From contig CAMLEQ010000071.1 in the NCBI GenBank assembly GCA_946479015.1, positions 1 through 12,108 of the forward strand: a stretch of DNA of 12,108 nucleotides, written 5' to 3'. This stretch comes from an uncultured Gemmatimonadota bacterium. GTDB taxonomy: Bacteria > Gemmatimonadota > Gemmatimonadetes > Gemmatimonadales > Gemmatimonadaceae. Under the pieces are notes generated by a model, which saw only the letters and a list, made by a program, of their open reading frames with translations, was not told the origin of the DNA and made no database searches. Made by a program: the position numbers and the translations under genes. Shown in pieces: positions 1-6,549 of the stretch (position 1 is its first letter; the number at the start of each line of letters is the position of its first letter).

Positions 1-1
1 C

Positions 2-439
2 TACGCGCCGGTGGAGTGGGTGGACGGGATGCCGGACATGAACTGGCTCTCCACCAGCGAGCAGGTGCGCTGGATCCTGCGCGACGACGCGACGGGAAAG
101 GAGAACATGGACATCGACTGGCACGTGAAGCAGGGATCGGTGGTGAAGCTGCGGATCTTCAACGATCCGAAGTCGTTCCACCCGATGCAGCACCCGATCC
201 ATCTGCACGGCCAGCGCATGCTCGTGGTGGCGCGGGATGGTGTGCGCACGAAGAACCTCGTGTGGAAGGACACGGCGCTGATCCCCGTGGGCTCGACGGT
301 GGACCTGCTCATCGATGCATCGAACCCCGGCGCGTGGATGCTGCACTGCCACATCGCCGAGCACCTCGGCTCCGGGATGATGACCGTGCTGCACGTGGAC
401 CCGGCGTCGAGGGGGCGGGGCGGGCGGGGGAGCCGGTAA
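2..439 (+). CDS. Multicopper oxidase, C-terminal part (truncated by window edge)
   Basis: The reading frame is open from base 2 with no start in the window, so only the last 145 residues are seen. This is the third cupredoxin domain of a multicopper oxidase. HPIHLHG (bases 191-211) supplies a type 1 copper histidine and type 2/3 histidines. HCHIAEHLGSGM (bases 344-379) supplies the HCH cluster, the next type 1 His and an axial Met. Enzymes of this family couple one-electron oxidation of phenols or metal ions to reduction of O2 to water, usually outside the cytoplasm. The copper sites of this domain look complete, so the gene is probably functional. The tail after the last strand is short and Gly/Arg-rich. 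The substrate (laccase-like, cuprous oxidase or other) cannot be decided without the N-terminal half. It ends 80 bases before the MBL gene on the same strand. Confidence 0.93.
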   Translation, partial: YAPVEWVDGMPDMNWLSTSEQVRWILRDDATGKENMDIDWHVKQGSVVKLRIFNDPKSFHPMQHPIHLHGQRMLVVARDGVRTKNLVWKDTALIPVGSTVDLLIDASNPGAWMLHCHIAEHLGSGMMTVLHVDPASRGRGGRGSR

Positions 440-519
440 GCGCTGCCGGACTCCGCCGCCCGGTGAGGGCTGGCGCGCCTCTCCGTGGTACGCCAGTATC
501 ACTGATCGAGAGGTGCGCC

Positions 520-1314
520 ATGAGCTCTCGTTCACTCCGTGCCACGTACATCGGCGGACCCACCGCGCTCCTGGAGTGGGGCGGGCTGCGTCTGCTCACC
601 GACCCCACGTTCGATCCCGCCGGCGAGTCGTACACCACCGCGGCGTACACGCTGCACAAGACGATGGGCCCGGCGCTCACCCCGGGCGCGCTTGGCGCGC
701 TCGATGCGGTGCTGCTGAGCCACGAACATCACTTCGACAACCTGGATCGCGCGGGGCGCGCGATGCTGCCGCAGGCCTCACGTGTGCTCACCACCACGGC
801 GGCGGCCGAGCGACTCGGCAACGGCGCCGTGGGGCTCGCGGCGTGGGAGGAGCGCGAGCTCGTCGCGCCCGACGGCAGCGTGCTGCGCGTCACCGCCACG
901 CCGGCCCGGCATGGCCCCGCGCATGCCGACCGCGGGCCGGTGATCGGCTTCGCGCTCGCGTTCGCGGACGATCCCGACACCACGGTGTACGTGTCCGGCG
1001 ACACGGTGTGGTACGACGGCGTGCGCGAGGTGAGCGCGCGCCACAGCGTGCGCGTGGCGGTGCTCTTCCTCGGTGCCGCCAGGGTGCGCGCGGTGGGGCC
1101 GTGGCCGCTCACGTTCACCGCCGCGGAGGCGGTGGAAGCGGCACGCGCCTTCCCCGATGCCACGATCGTCCCCGTGCATTACGAGGGCTGGAAGCACTTC
1201 TCGGAATCGCGCGCGGATGTGGAGCGGGCGTTCAGGGAGGCGGGGCTGGAGGACAGGGTGCAGTGGCTGGCGGCGGGGAGGGGAGTGCAAGTGTGGGGGG
1301 GATCCAGGACCTAG
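520..1314 (+). CDS. MBL-fold metallo-hydrolase, UlaG-like
   Basis: A 264-residue protein, full length for the small MBL hydrolases related to UlaG (L-ascorbate-6-phosphate lactonase) and similar cytoplasmic enzymes. The start ATG at 520 has GAGG at 510-513, six bases upstream. Motifs in order: ATYIGGPTALLEW at about 8-20 and LLTDP at about 25-29 (typical N-terminal strands); SHEHHFDNLD at 67-76 (metal motif); ARHGP with H131; YVSGDTVWYDG with D161; VPVHYEGWKHF with H220. No signal peptide is visible, so it is probably cytoplasmic. The metal motif is shifted by one residue from HxHxDH: the order is H68-E-H70-H71-F-D73-N. The last two codons and the stop TAG lie inside the left end of the inverted repeat, so the natural C-terminus may have been altered. 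The substrate is not predictable. Co-transcription with the upstream oxidase gene is possible (80-base gap). Confidence 0.88.
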   Translation: MSSRSLRATYIGGPTALLEWGGLRLLTDPTFDPAGESYTTAAYTLHKTMGPALTPGALGALDAVLLSHEHHFDNLDRAGRAMLPQASRVLTTTAAAERLGNGAVGLAAWEERELVAPDGSVLRVTATPARHGPAHADRGPVIGFALAFADDPDTTVYVSGDTVWYDGVREVSARHSVRVAVLFLGAARVRAVGPWPLTFTAAEAVEAARAFPDATIVPVHYEGWKHFSESRADVERAFREAGLEDRVQWLAAGRGVQVWGGSRT

Positions 1315-1506
1315 TTGCTGGACCACCGTGGAACGCGTGTGGCGTGTGGGGAACTGACGGACAGAGGGCGTAGGTACGGCGCGTGTAGGTTCGTGTGTAG
1401 GCGGACTCTCTCTACAGCCGAGCCCACACGCGCTCTACCTAGCTCCTCTTCCCGTCGGTCTCTCACACGCCACACGCGTTCCATGGTGGTCCAGCGACTA
1501 GGTCCT
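1306..1506. repeat. Long imperfect inverted repeat (95-nt arms, 11-nt loop), MITE-like or giant terminator
   Basis: Bases 1306-1400 pair with 1412-1506 without gaps, with loop 1401-1411. By hand count, 78 of 95 positions are Watson-Crick, and 8 more become G-U pairs in RNA of the + strand. The outer 55 positions are best (49 of 55); the inner 40 are weaker (29 of 40). The core ACACGCGTTCC and its complement are perfect. The element fills the space between two convergent genes and contains the stop codon TAG of the MBL gene (1312-1314). I see no transposase frame in it. It could be a non-autonomous mobile element, a bidirectional transcription terminator, or a structured RNA. No poly-T tract follows either arm, so a simple intrinsic terminator is not the obvious reading. 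Confidence 0.85.
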
Positions 1507-1538
1507 CCTCACGCAGTTCGCGACTAGGTCCTCCTCAC
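1494..1538. repeat. Tandem 19-bp direct repeat at the right edge of the inverted repeat
   Basis: GCGACTAGGTCCTCCTCAC occurs perfectly at 1494-1512 and again at 1520-1538, separated by 7 bases. A shorter inverted copy (AGGACCTAGTTGC, 12 of 13 matching) sits at 1306-1318, at the left end of the large inverted repeat. The second full copy contains the reverse-strand stop codon of the subtilase (1535-1537). In addition, GCAGTTC at 1513-1519 is inversely repeated as GAACTGC at 1540-1546, flanking the second copy. The pattern suggests a terminal sequence of a mobile element that has been duplicated on the right side. Confidence 0.85.
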
Positions 1539-2950
1539 TGAACTGCCGCCAGCGCCTGATCAGCCCTGACAATGCCCGCTCCGGTCGCGTCCGATCCCCA
1601 GCAGTACTGCACCGTCGGCCCGCCGAAGCTCGCCAGCACGGAGCGGCATCCTGGGGCGAGCGGGAGGGCCGTGCTCTCGAGCACCTGCTCGGCCTGCGGC
1701 GCGGTGATCGCGGGATCCTTCTCGGCAAGCAGCGCCACCACGCCCGAGACGTGCGGCGTCGCCATCGAGGTGCCGGCCAGGTAGTAATACGACAGGTGCC
1801 CGGTGTTCGTCTGATACGGTCCCACGACCCAGACGCCGGGTGCCGCCACGTCGAGGTCCTGCCCCGCCTTCGCGCGGCTGGAGAAGTCGGCGACGTAGAA
1901 GTCCGCCGGATCGGTGGGGTCGGGCACATCGAGGGCGTACCACCAGTTCGGTGTGGTCCACTGCTCATCCCACCCGATGGCGGCCGCGGAGATGACCGGC
2001 GCGTAGGCGCCAGGGTAGTCCATCCCCGCCGTGCCCGCGTTCCCCGCGGCCGCGACGATGATCACACCCGCGCGCACCGCTGCGTCGATCGCCGCCTTCT
2101 CGATCAGACTGAGGCCGCCGCCGCCGAGGCTCATGTTGATGACCATCGGATGTCCGGCGAGCGCGCCCGTCTTCAGTCGCGTGATGTAGACGATTCCCTC
2201 GGCGATCGCCGACGACCAGCCGGATCCGTTCTGATTGAGCACCTTCACCGGGATGATCGTCGCGCGCGGCGCGACGCCGGTCACGAGCGTCCCGTTCAGG
2301 TCGTAGCCGATGATCGTGCTCACCACGTGCGTCCCGTGGGAGTCCTGGTCACGCTCCCACTTGCCGGGAGGCGACGGCGTGTTCCCCTGGTCCATGGCGC
2401 CGCCGCCGATGAACGTCGTGGCGTACTGGGAGGCGATGCGGTCCACGGGGAAGTACTCGCGCCAGGTCGGGAGCAGCCCGGTGTCGAGCACGCCGATGTA
2501 CACGCCATCACCGGTGTACGAGACCGCGCGGGTGCCGAAGCCTGGACCGGACGTCACGTTCACCGCATCGAGGTTCCACGTGCTCAGGCCACCCGTGAGA
2601 TCCGTCACGTCCTGGAGCTCGGGCGGCGTCCCACGGATCACCTGGTCCGCTTCCGCGGCGTCCACGAACGCCAGCGAGCGGATGGCAGGGAGCTGGTCGG
2701 CCTTGCCGCGCATGATGACGGCGTCGATCTCCGGCAGCACGTCGAACACCGTGCCGTAGCGCGCGAGCTGATCGAGCTGCGCGGCGCTGGGGCGCGATTT
2801 CAGGAGGACGTTGATGCCGATCGTGGCGGACGACGATGATGCGCGCGTGGTGCTGGAGGAGGGAGTTGCGGGTGGTGCGGTGGGTTGGTCGACGCAGGCG
2901 GCGAGCGAGACCAGCGCGGCGGCGACCAGCGTGGAAGTGCGGGCTCTCAT
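1535..2950 (-). CDS. Subtilisin-family serine peptidase (S8), lipoprotein
   Basis: A 471-residue secreted protease. I chose the ATG at 2950 because a near-perfect Shine-Dalgarno (AAGGAGGT) stands six bases upstream and because the protein then begins with a lipoprotein signal: MRARTS, a hydrophobic stretch, then the lipobox LAAC with C19. Residues about 43-105 resemble an inhibitor I9 propeptide. The catalytic triad is complete: D156 in GVLDTG, H205 in DSHGTH, S395 in AGTSMATPHVSG. The oxyanion asparagine is N304 in AAAGNAG. The protein ends shortly after the catalytic domain (C-terminal cysteines C435 and C450), with no extra binding or sorting domain. It likely hydrolyses proteins at the cell surface or in the periplasm after propeptide removal. 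Val at +2 of the lipobox fits outer-membrane sorting. The stop TGA lies within the 19-bp repeat. Confidence 0.95.
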   Translation of the reverse strand: MRARTSTLVAAALVSLAACVDQPTAPPATPSSSTTRASSSSATIGINVLLKSRPSAAQLDQLARYGTVFDVLPEIDAVIMRGKADQLPAIRSLAFVDAAEADQVIRGTPPELQDVTDLTGGLSTWNLDAVNVTSGPGFGTRAVSYTGDGVYIGVLDTGLLPTWREYFPVDRIASQYATTFIGGGAMDQGNTPSPPGKWERDQDSHGTHVVSTIIGYDLNGTLVTGVAPRATIIPVKVLNQNGSGWSSAIAEGIVYITRLKTGALAGHPMVINMSLGGGGLSLIEKAAIDAAVRAGVIIVAAAGNAGTAGMDYPGAYAPVISAAAIGWDEQWTTPNWWYALDVPDPTDPADFYVADFSSRAKAGQDLDVAAPGVWVVGPYQTNTGHLSYYYLAGTSMATPHVSGVVALLAEKDPAITAPQAEQVLESTALPLAPGCRSVLASFGGPTVQYCWGSDATGAGIVRADQALAAVQ

Positions 2951-3346
2951 GATGTACCTCCTTCTCGACTGGGGATGAGAGCGTGTTGCACCAGGGTGAC
3001 GCACGACCAACGAACCTCGCGGGTGGCGAGCGCTGCACGTTCAGGGCCAGCGTGCTGATCGGGGGGCGCGCGAACGGCGAGTCTGGCAGAGGGCGACGGA
3101 CGTGGCTACCGTGATCCATCTCCCGTCGTGGCGTTGCGTCACTACCCCGCGGCTGCACCGGCCGTCCCCGAACGTGCCGTTCAGCGGCGCCTGGCTGGGG
3201 CCCGAGCACGCCCAGGACGGTGCGGGCGATCCGTCGCGCGTGCCCGCCGCCCTCGCCGGCGGCCTCGCGCACATCGATGGCCGCCGCCTGCGCGCCGGAC
3301 CGCGAGCGCGCCGTCGAGCAGCCGAAAGTGAAGCTGTGACGGGATC
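2951..3346. other. 396-base stretch without a convincing gene
   Basis: It lies between the subtilase start and the end of the TIR remnant. Apart from the subtilase ribosome binding site it holds only short or Arg/Pro-rich frames that look like GC-rich noise. One reverse frame starts at 3350, sharing ATGA with the stop of the TIR remnant, but its product is low-complexity and runs 440 bases into the subtilase in another frame. A weak inverted repeat (GGCGGCC at 3258-3264 and GGCCGCC at 3279-3285) could end transcription of the TIR remnant. The subtilase promoter must be here, but I see no clear -35/-10 pair. Confidence 0.5.
2956..2963 (-). promoter_or_regulatory. Strong ribosome binding site of the subtilase
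   Basis: The minus strand reads AAGGAGGT followed by six bases and then ATG at 2950. It decides the start: the longer frame beginning at 3010 would place this site inside the coding region and remove the lipoprotein signal from the N-terminus. Confidence 0.85.
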
Positions 3347-4126
3347 TCATTGGTGGAAGATCCCTTTCACCTTCCCGATCAGTTCGCGGTCGTGCGACGA
3401 TGAGGTTGACGGCGGCGGGGCGATCCTGCCGGTGACGGCGTCCACGTCATAGACGCGCGACTGCGCGCTCTCGATCGGTCTGAGCCGCCATGTCGGGTGG
3501 CCGGAGCGGCTCCCCGCGATGCTCAGCCGCGCGTTCGTCACCAGGCCGAACATTCCGGCCTCACGCGCCGTGGTGATGGCGTCGGGGAGATCCACGAAGG
3601 AGTCGGGGAGCGCGCGCGTGGCGGAACGCGCGGCCGGAGGGAGCGGGTGCCAGTGCACCCCCGTGGGATCGCCCGTCGCCACGGTGAGCCCCGCGCCATC
3701 CGCCCGGGAGCGGAAGATGTGGTTCACCCGGCACGCGCCGCGCCCCGACCCGCTGTCGGGGAGCAACGCCTCGATCTGCGCGAGCACGGCGTCCGGCTGC
3801 TTCGCGACCGGCGGCGACTCCACCGCGCCCGCGGCGACTACCATGCGCATGAAGTCGCCAGTCTCGTCGATGCGTCGCGCTCCGATCTTCCCGCTCCCCG
3901 CCCGCCGCTTGCCGATCACCACGAGCAGCACGCTGCTGCGCTCGAGGGCGTTCTCGAGCACCTGGACGAAGTCCTGTCCCAGCGCGATGTGGTCGATGTC
4001 GAAGAAGAGGCGCTGGGGGCCCTAACATGCGCTCAGCGCATCGTACAGGCGCCCCACGTGCCCGCCGCTGTCGTCGCGACGGTAGCTGACGAACACCATG
4101 GGTGTGCCGGGCATGGCAACCGACAT
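3347..4126 (-). pseudogene. TIR-domain protein, interrupted by an in-frame stop; C-terminal PepSY-like region
   Basis: Reading from ATG 4126 (4114 and 4099 are alternative in-frame starts), the frame gives a typical TIR start: MVFVSYRRDDSGGHVGRLYD. It meets TAG at 4022-4024 just where family members have an aromatic residue before GP. The same frame continues without a shift through FFDIDHIALGQDFVQVLENALERSSVLLVVIGK, a classical TIR middle, to the stop at 3347. TIR domains are NAD-cleaving or signalling modules, often in defence. The TIR part is short (about 100 residues against the usual 130-150). The second half (from about 3780 down) is a different region ending in YDVDAVTGRI, which resembles the end of a PepSY-type repeat. 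The usual Glu in the DFVRLEIA-like segment appears as Val (DFMRMVVA). A decayed gene is the simplest reading. Alternatives are stop readthrough or a functional restart from ATG 3961. Confidence 0.75.
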
Positions 4127-4221
4127 CGTGTCCCCGCAAGGCAATGGTGACGGAACGCGCCGGCGGAGCGTCTCGTCAGGTGCAGGGGCATCGCGCGTCG
4201 CATCCCTTCACACCTCCATTC

Positions 4222-4773
4222 GTGAACGTTCCTTCACTCGTGCTCGAGGTCGTGCTGCTCTCGGCCACGCTCGTCGCATTTCCCACCACCGCGGCGGCGC
4301 AGGACTCCACCACCGTACCGCTGGCGCCGCTCGTCGGCACCGAGCTGCGCGCGAAGACCGCCGATCTCGACGTGCGGGGGCAGCTGCTCCTCGCGTACCG
4401 CGATTCGATCCTGCTCCAGACCGTGCGCAAGGACTCGTCGCGGCAGGTGATGATTCCGCTGTCCTGCCTGCACGCGCTTGCCCGTCGCGATGGGAAGCTC
4501 GACCGGCACCACAGCACGTGGAAGGGCGCGGGGATCGGACTCCTGACCGGCCTCACCGTGGGGACCGCGCTGTGGGCGCTGTCGGGGCAGCAGTCGTCGG
4601 AGTTCGGGCACGTCTTCCACGGCGGCTCGGCGGTCGGATCCATGGCGCTGTTCGGCGCCGGAGGCGCGGCCGTTGGCGGGATCATCGGCTCCTCGCGCGG
4701 GCTCGACCGCTGGACGCCCGTGCCGTTCCCTCCCGTCTCCCCGACGACGAGCGCGGCACCCGCCTGTCCGTAG
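4222..4773 (+). CDS. Small secreted protein with glycine-zipper segments, function unknown
   Basis: From GTG 4222 the product is 183 residues. It begins with a signal peptide (hydrophobic LVLEVVLLSATLVAF, then TAAAQ as a likely cleavage site). Residues about 30-90 form a small beta-rich region (GTELRAKTADLDVRG, YRDSILLQTV, MIPLSCLHALAR). This is the layout of common hypothetical proteins in which a short barrel-like domain reports values to an envelope anchor. Next come two glycine-rich hydrophobic stretches, GAGIGLLTGLTVGTALWAL and FGAGGAAVGGIIG, which look like glycine-zipper membrane segments. The start is uncertain: ATG 4144 would add 26 residues ahead of the signal peptide, and neither start has a strong Shine-Dalgarno. 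The gene is divergent from the TIR remnant and is followed by a hairpin. I do not recognise a named family. Confidence 0.7.
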   Translation: MNVPSLVLEVVLLSATLVAFPTTAAAQDSTTVPLAPLVGTELRAKTADLDVRGQLLLAYRDSILLQTVRKDSSRQVMIPLSCLHALARRDGKLDRHHSTWKGAGIGLLTGLTVGTALWALSGQQSSEFGHVFHGGSAVGSMALFGAGGAAVGGIIGSSRGLDRWTPVPFPPVSPTTSAAPACP

Positions 4774-4785
4774 CGCGCCGAGCGG

Positions 4786-4826
4786 GCGCCGCGAGCGCGC
4801 CAGGCGCGCTCGCGCGTTCGCGGCGC
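4786..4826 (+). terminator. Hairpin downstream of the glycine-zipper gene
   Basis: GCGAGCGCG (4791-4799) pairs with CGCGCTCGC (4805-4813) around the loop CCAGG. An alternative outer pairing is GCGCCGCGA (4786-4794) with TCGCGGCGC (4818-4826). It starts 12 bases after the stop at 4773. There is no T-run, as is usual for high-GC genomes, so termination is inferred from position and stability only. Confidence 0.5.
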
Positions 4827-4837
4827 GGGGTGTCGCG

Positions 4838-4847
4838 GTGTGCACAC
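4838..4847. promoter_or_regulatory. Perfect 10-bp palindrome upstream of the HExxH gene
   Basis: GTGTGCACAC lies 58 bases before the chosen start at 4906 and after the preceding hairpin. Its position fits an operator or promoter element, but a 10-bp palindrome can occur by chance and I see no -35/-10 pair that would strengthen the case. Confidence 0.25.
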
Positions 4848-4890
4848 GCGGTGTACGTTCGAGGGTACGGCCATGCCGTTCACCCGCGTT

Positions 4891-4897
4891 CAGGAGG
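4891..4897 (+). promoter_or_regulatory. Ribosome binding site deciding the HExxH gene start
   Basis: CAGGAGG, followed eight bases later by ATG 4906. It favours this start over the two longer in-frame alternatives, in which this site would be coding sequence. Confidence 0.7.
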
Positions 4898-4905
4898 TCC
4901 CTCGC

Positions 4906-5502
4906 ATGCTCCGCTGGCTGCTCTCGGCGCTGTCCGCGCGCTCCCCTCGCGGCGAGGAGCACGCGGCGCCGGAGGTGTACGACGTGCGAGGATTCCGCGT
5001 GGTGGTGGAGAACACGCGCCCGGACATCGCGACGCCGGACGTGCTCGCCCGTCTCGACGAGGCGCTCGCGCTCATCGAGCGCCATCAGCCGTGGCGGCTG
5101 GCGCACCTGAGGCGCGACCTGAAGGAGATGTGGGTGGTGCGCTTCCCCTGCCGCGGCGCCTACCTTCCCGAGCACCGCGCCTGCATCACAGAGCTCACCT
5201 TCCTCGCCCGGCGCGACATCACCGCCGCGCCGGTGGCGGCGTCGATCGTCCACGAGGGGATGCATGCGCGCGTGCACCGCATGGGCGTGAGCCCCGACGG
5301 CCGCGACCGCGCGCGCGAGGAGCGGCTCTGCCGGACGGCCGAGCTGGAGTTCGGCCTCGCCCTCCCGCCGGAGCTCGGCGCGCCCGTGGTCGCGCGCGCC
5401 GAGGAGAGCCTGCGCCTCGCCGACGAGGAGGTGGCGCCGGCGATCGATTGGGCGGAGGCGCGGCGCCGGCAGGATGCGGTCGACCGCTCGGCGCGCGGGT
5501 AG
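4906..5502 (+). CDS. HExxH putative zinc-binding protein, unrecognised family
   Basis: A 198-residue protein. I chose ATG 4906 because AGGAGG at 4892-4897 stands eight bases upstream; in-frame ATGs at 4873 and 4840 lack such a site. The N-terminus (MLRWLLSALSARS) has one short hydrophobic turn and may be a weak anchor, but is not a clear signal peptide. The key feature is VHEGMHARVHRMG: H116-E117-x-x-H120 with H124 four residues later. A downstream EERLCRTAELEFG (about 138-150) offers a possible third ligand and a helix packing on the active site, in the order seen in gluzincin-type metallopeptidases. An alternative is a catalytically idle metal-binding protein. The region before the motif (about residues 24-100) has alternating strands and helices and two cysteines (C82, C93). 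The stop is 25 bases before the phosphotransferase start, so the two genes are probably co-transcribed. Confidence 0.75.
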   Translation: MLRWLLSALSARSPRGEEHAAPEVYDVRGFRVVVENTRPDIATPDVLARLDEALALIERHQPWRLAHLRRDLKEMWVVRFPCRGAYLPEHRACITELTFLARRDITAAPVAASIVHEGMHARVHRMGVSPDGRDRAREERLCRTAELEFGLALPPELGAPVVARAEESLRLADEEVAPAIDWAEARRRQDAVDRSARG

Positions 5503-5527
5503 ACGCGCTCGCCGGCCCCGCACACCG

Positions 5528-6535
5528 GTGCCTGACGACAAGGCGGCCTGGAGCCGGCTCCATCCGGTCACGGAGATCACGCCGGCGCTCGCCGAGCGCC
5601 TGGTAGCGCCCTGCACGCCGGGAGCACGTGTGAGCCGGCTGGAGCTGCTCCCCGGCGGACTGTGCAACAGCAACTACCGCGTGCACCTCGCCGGAGCGCG
5701 CGCGCCACTCGTGCTCCGCCTCTACGACCGCGATCCCGCCGCGTGCCGGAAGGAAGCCGACGTGCTCCGGCTCGTGCACCGCGACGTGCCCGTGCCCGAC
5801 GTGCTGCTCGTGGAGCCGGACGGCGTGGAGGGGACGCCGCCGTTCCTGGTGATGGAGTACGTGGAGGGGATCCGCTTCCGCGAGCTCAAGGACGCCGGCG
5901 ATCGCGACGCGATCGCGTCCACCTGCCGCGACATCGGCCTCGTGCTCTCCCGCATCTCCGCGCATCGCTTTCCGGCATCCGGAGAGCTCGGCCCCGGACT
6001 CGAGCTGCGCCCGTGGCCGGTGGAGGGACCGCTGTCCATCCCGTCGTTCGTGGACCTGTGCATCGCCTCGGAGCACTTCCAGCAGCGGGTGGACCCCCGC
6101 CTCGCGCGGGCGATTCACACCTTCGCCTGGTGCTGGGCCGACCGCTTCGCCGCGCTCGACCACGAGGCGCGCCTGGTGCACGCGGATTACAATGCGCCGA
6201 ACATCCTGGTGCGCGAGGTGCGCGGCGAGTGGCGCGTGGCGGCCGTGCTCGATTGGGAGTTCGCCTTCTCCAGCTCGCCGCTGTGGGACGTGGGGAACTT
6301 CCTGCGCTACGAGCGGCGGGGGCATCCGCTGCGCGAGCCGCACTTCTCGCGCGGGTGCGTCGAGGGTGGGTTGGTGCTTCCCGACGATTGGCGCGCCCTC
6401 GCGCGGGCGATCGATCTCTCGGCGCTGTGCGAGATCCTCTCGCGCGCGGCGCTGCCGCCGCGAGTGGTGGCGGAGGTGACCGAGCTGGCGCGCGCCACGG
6501 TGGAGGAGCGCGACCCCGTGTTCGACGCGCTCTGA
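5528..6535 (+). CDS. Aminoglycoside phosphotransferase (APH)/choline-kinase-fold phosphotransferase
   Basis: From GTG 5528 the product is 335 residues, a normal length for this fold. LPGGLCNSNYRV (41-52) is the nucleotide-binding loop. R64 in LVLRLYD stands where kinases have the ATP-binding lysine, and E76 can pair with it. FLVMEYVEG (107-114) is the hinge. LVHADYNAPNILV carries H218, D220 and N225, the catalytic loop (HxDxxxxN). VLDWEFAF with D242 is the metal-binding motif, followed by PLWDVGNFLRY. The active site is complete. The family transfers phosphate from ATP or GTP to small hydroxyl compounds (aminoglycosides, choline, homoserine, sugars); sequence alone does not fix the acceptor, and resistance should not be assumed. 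ATG 5474 is an alternative start overlapping the HExxH gene by 29 bases; it would add a basic 18-residue lead that looks like frame noise. A terminator-like hairpin follows. Confidence 0.92.
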   Translation: MPDDKAAWSRLHPVTEITPALAERLVAPCTPGARVSRLELLPGGLCNSNYRVHLAGARAPLVLRLYDRDPAACRKEADVLRLVHRDVPVPDVLLVEPDGVEGTPPFLVMEYVEGIRFRELKDAGDRDAIASTCRDIGLVLSRISAHRFPASGELGPGLELRPWPVEGPLSIPSFVDLCIASEHFQQRVDPRLARAIHTFAWCWADRFAALDHEARLVHADYNAPNILVREVRGEWRVAAVLDWEFAFSSSPLWDVGNFLRYERRGHPLREPHFSRGCVEGGLVLPDDWRALARAIDLSALCEILSRAALPPRVVAEVTELARATVEERDPVFDAL

Positions 6536-6549
6536 CGGAGCCCCGAACG

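Noticed and set aside
1494..1538. CRISPR-like array
   Set aside because: Only two repeat units with a 7-base spacer and no cas gene; it belongs to the end of the inverted repeat instead.
2951..3010. Longer N-terminus for the subtilase from position 3010
   Set aside because: It would bury a strong ribosome binding site and put 20 basic residues before a lipoprotein signal peptide.
2508..3350. Reverse frame whose ATG shares ATGA with the TIR remnant's stop
   Set aside because: The overlap looks like translational coupling, but the product is Arg/Pro/Ala-rich and runs deep into the subtilase in a wrong frame.
4234..5673. 479-residue reverse frame across three + strand genes
   Set aside because: It overlaps the glycine-zipper gene, the HExxH gene and the kinase start, all of which have better start signals and motifs.
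5528..6535. Antibiotic-resistance gene
   Set aside because: The fold and catalytic residues are APH-like, but the family includes many housekeeping kinases and no resistance subclass signature can be read.
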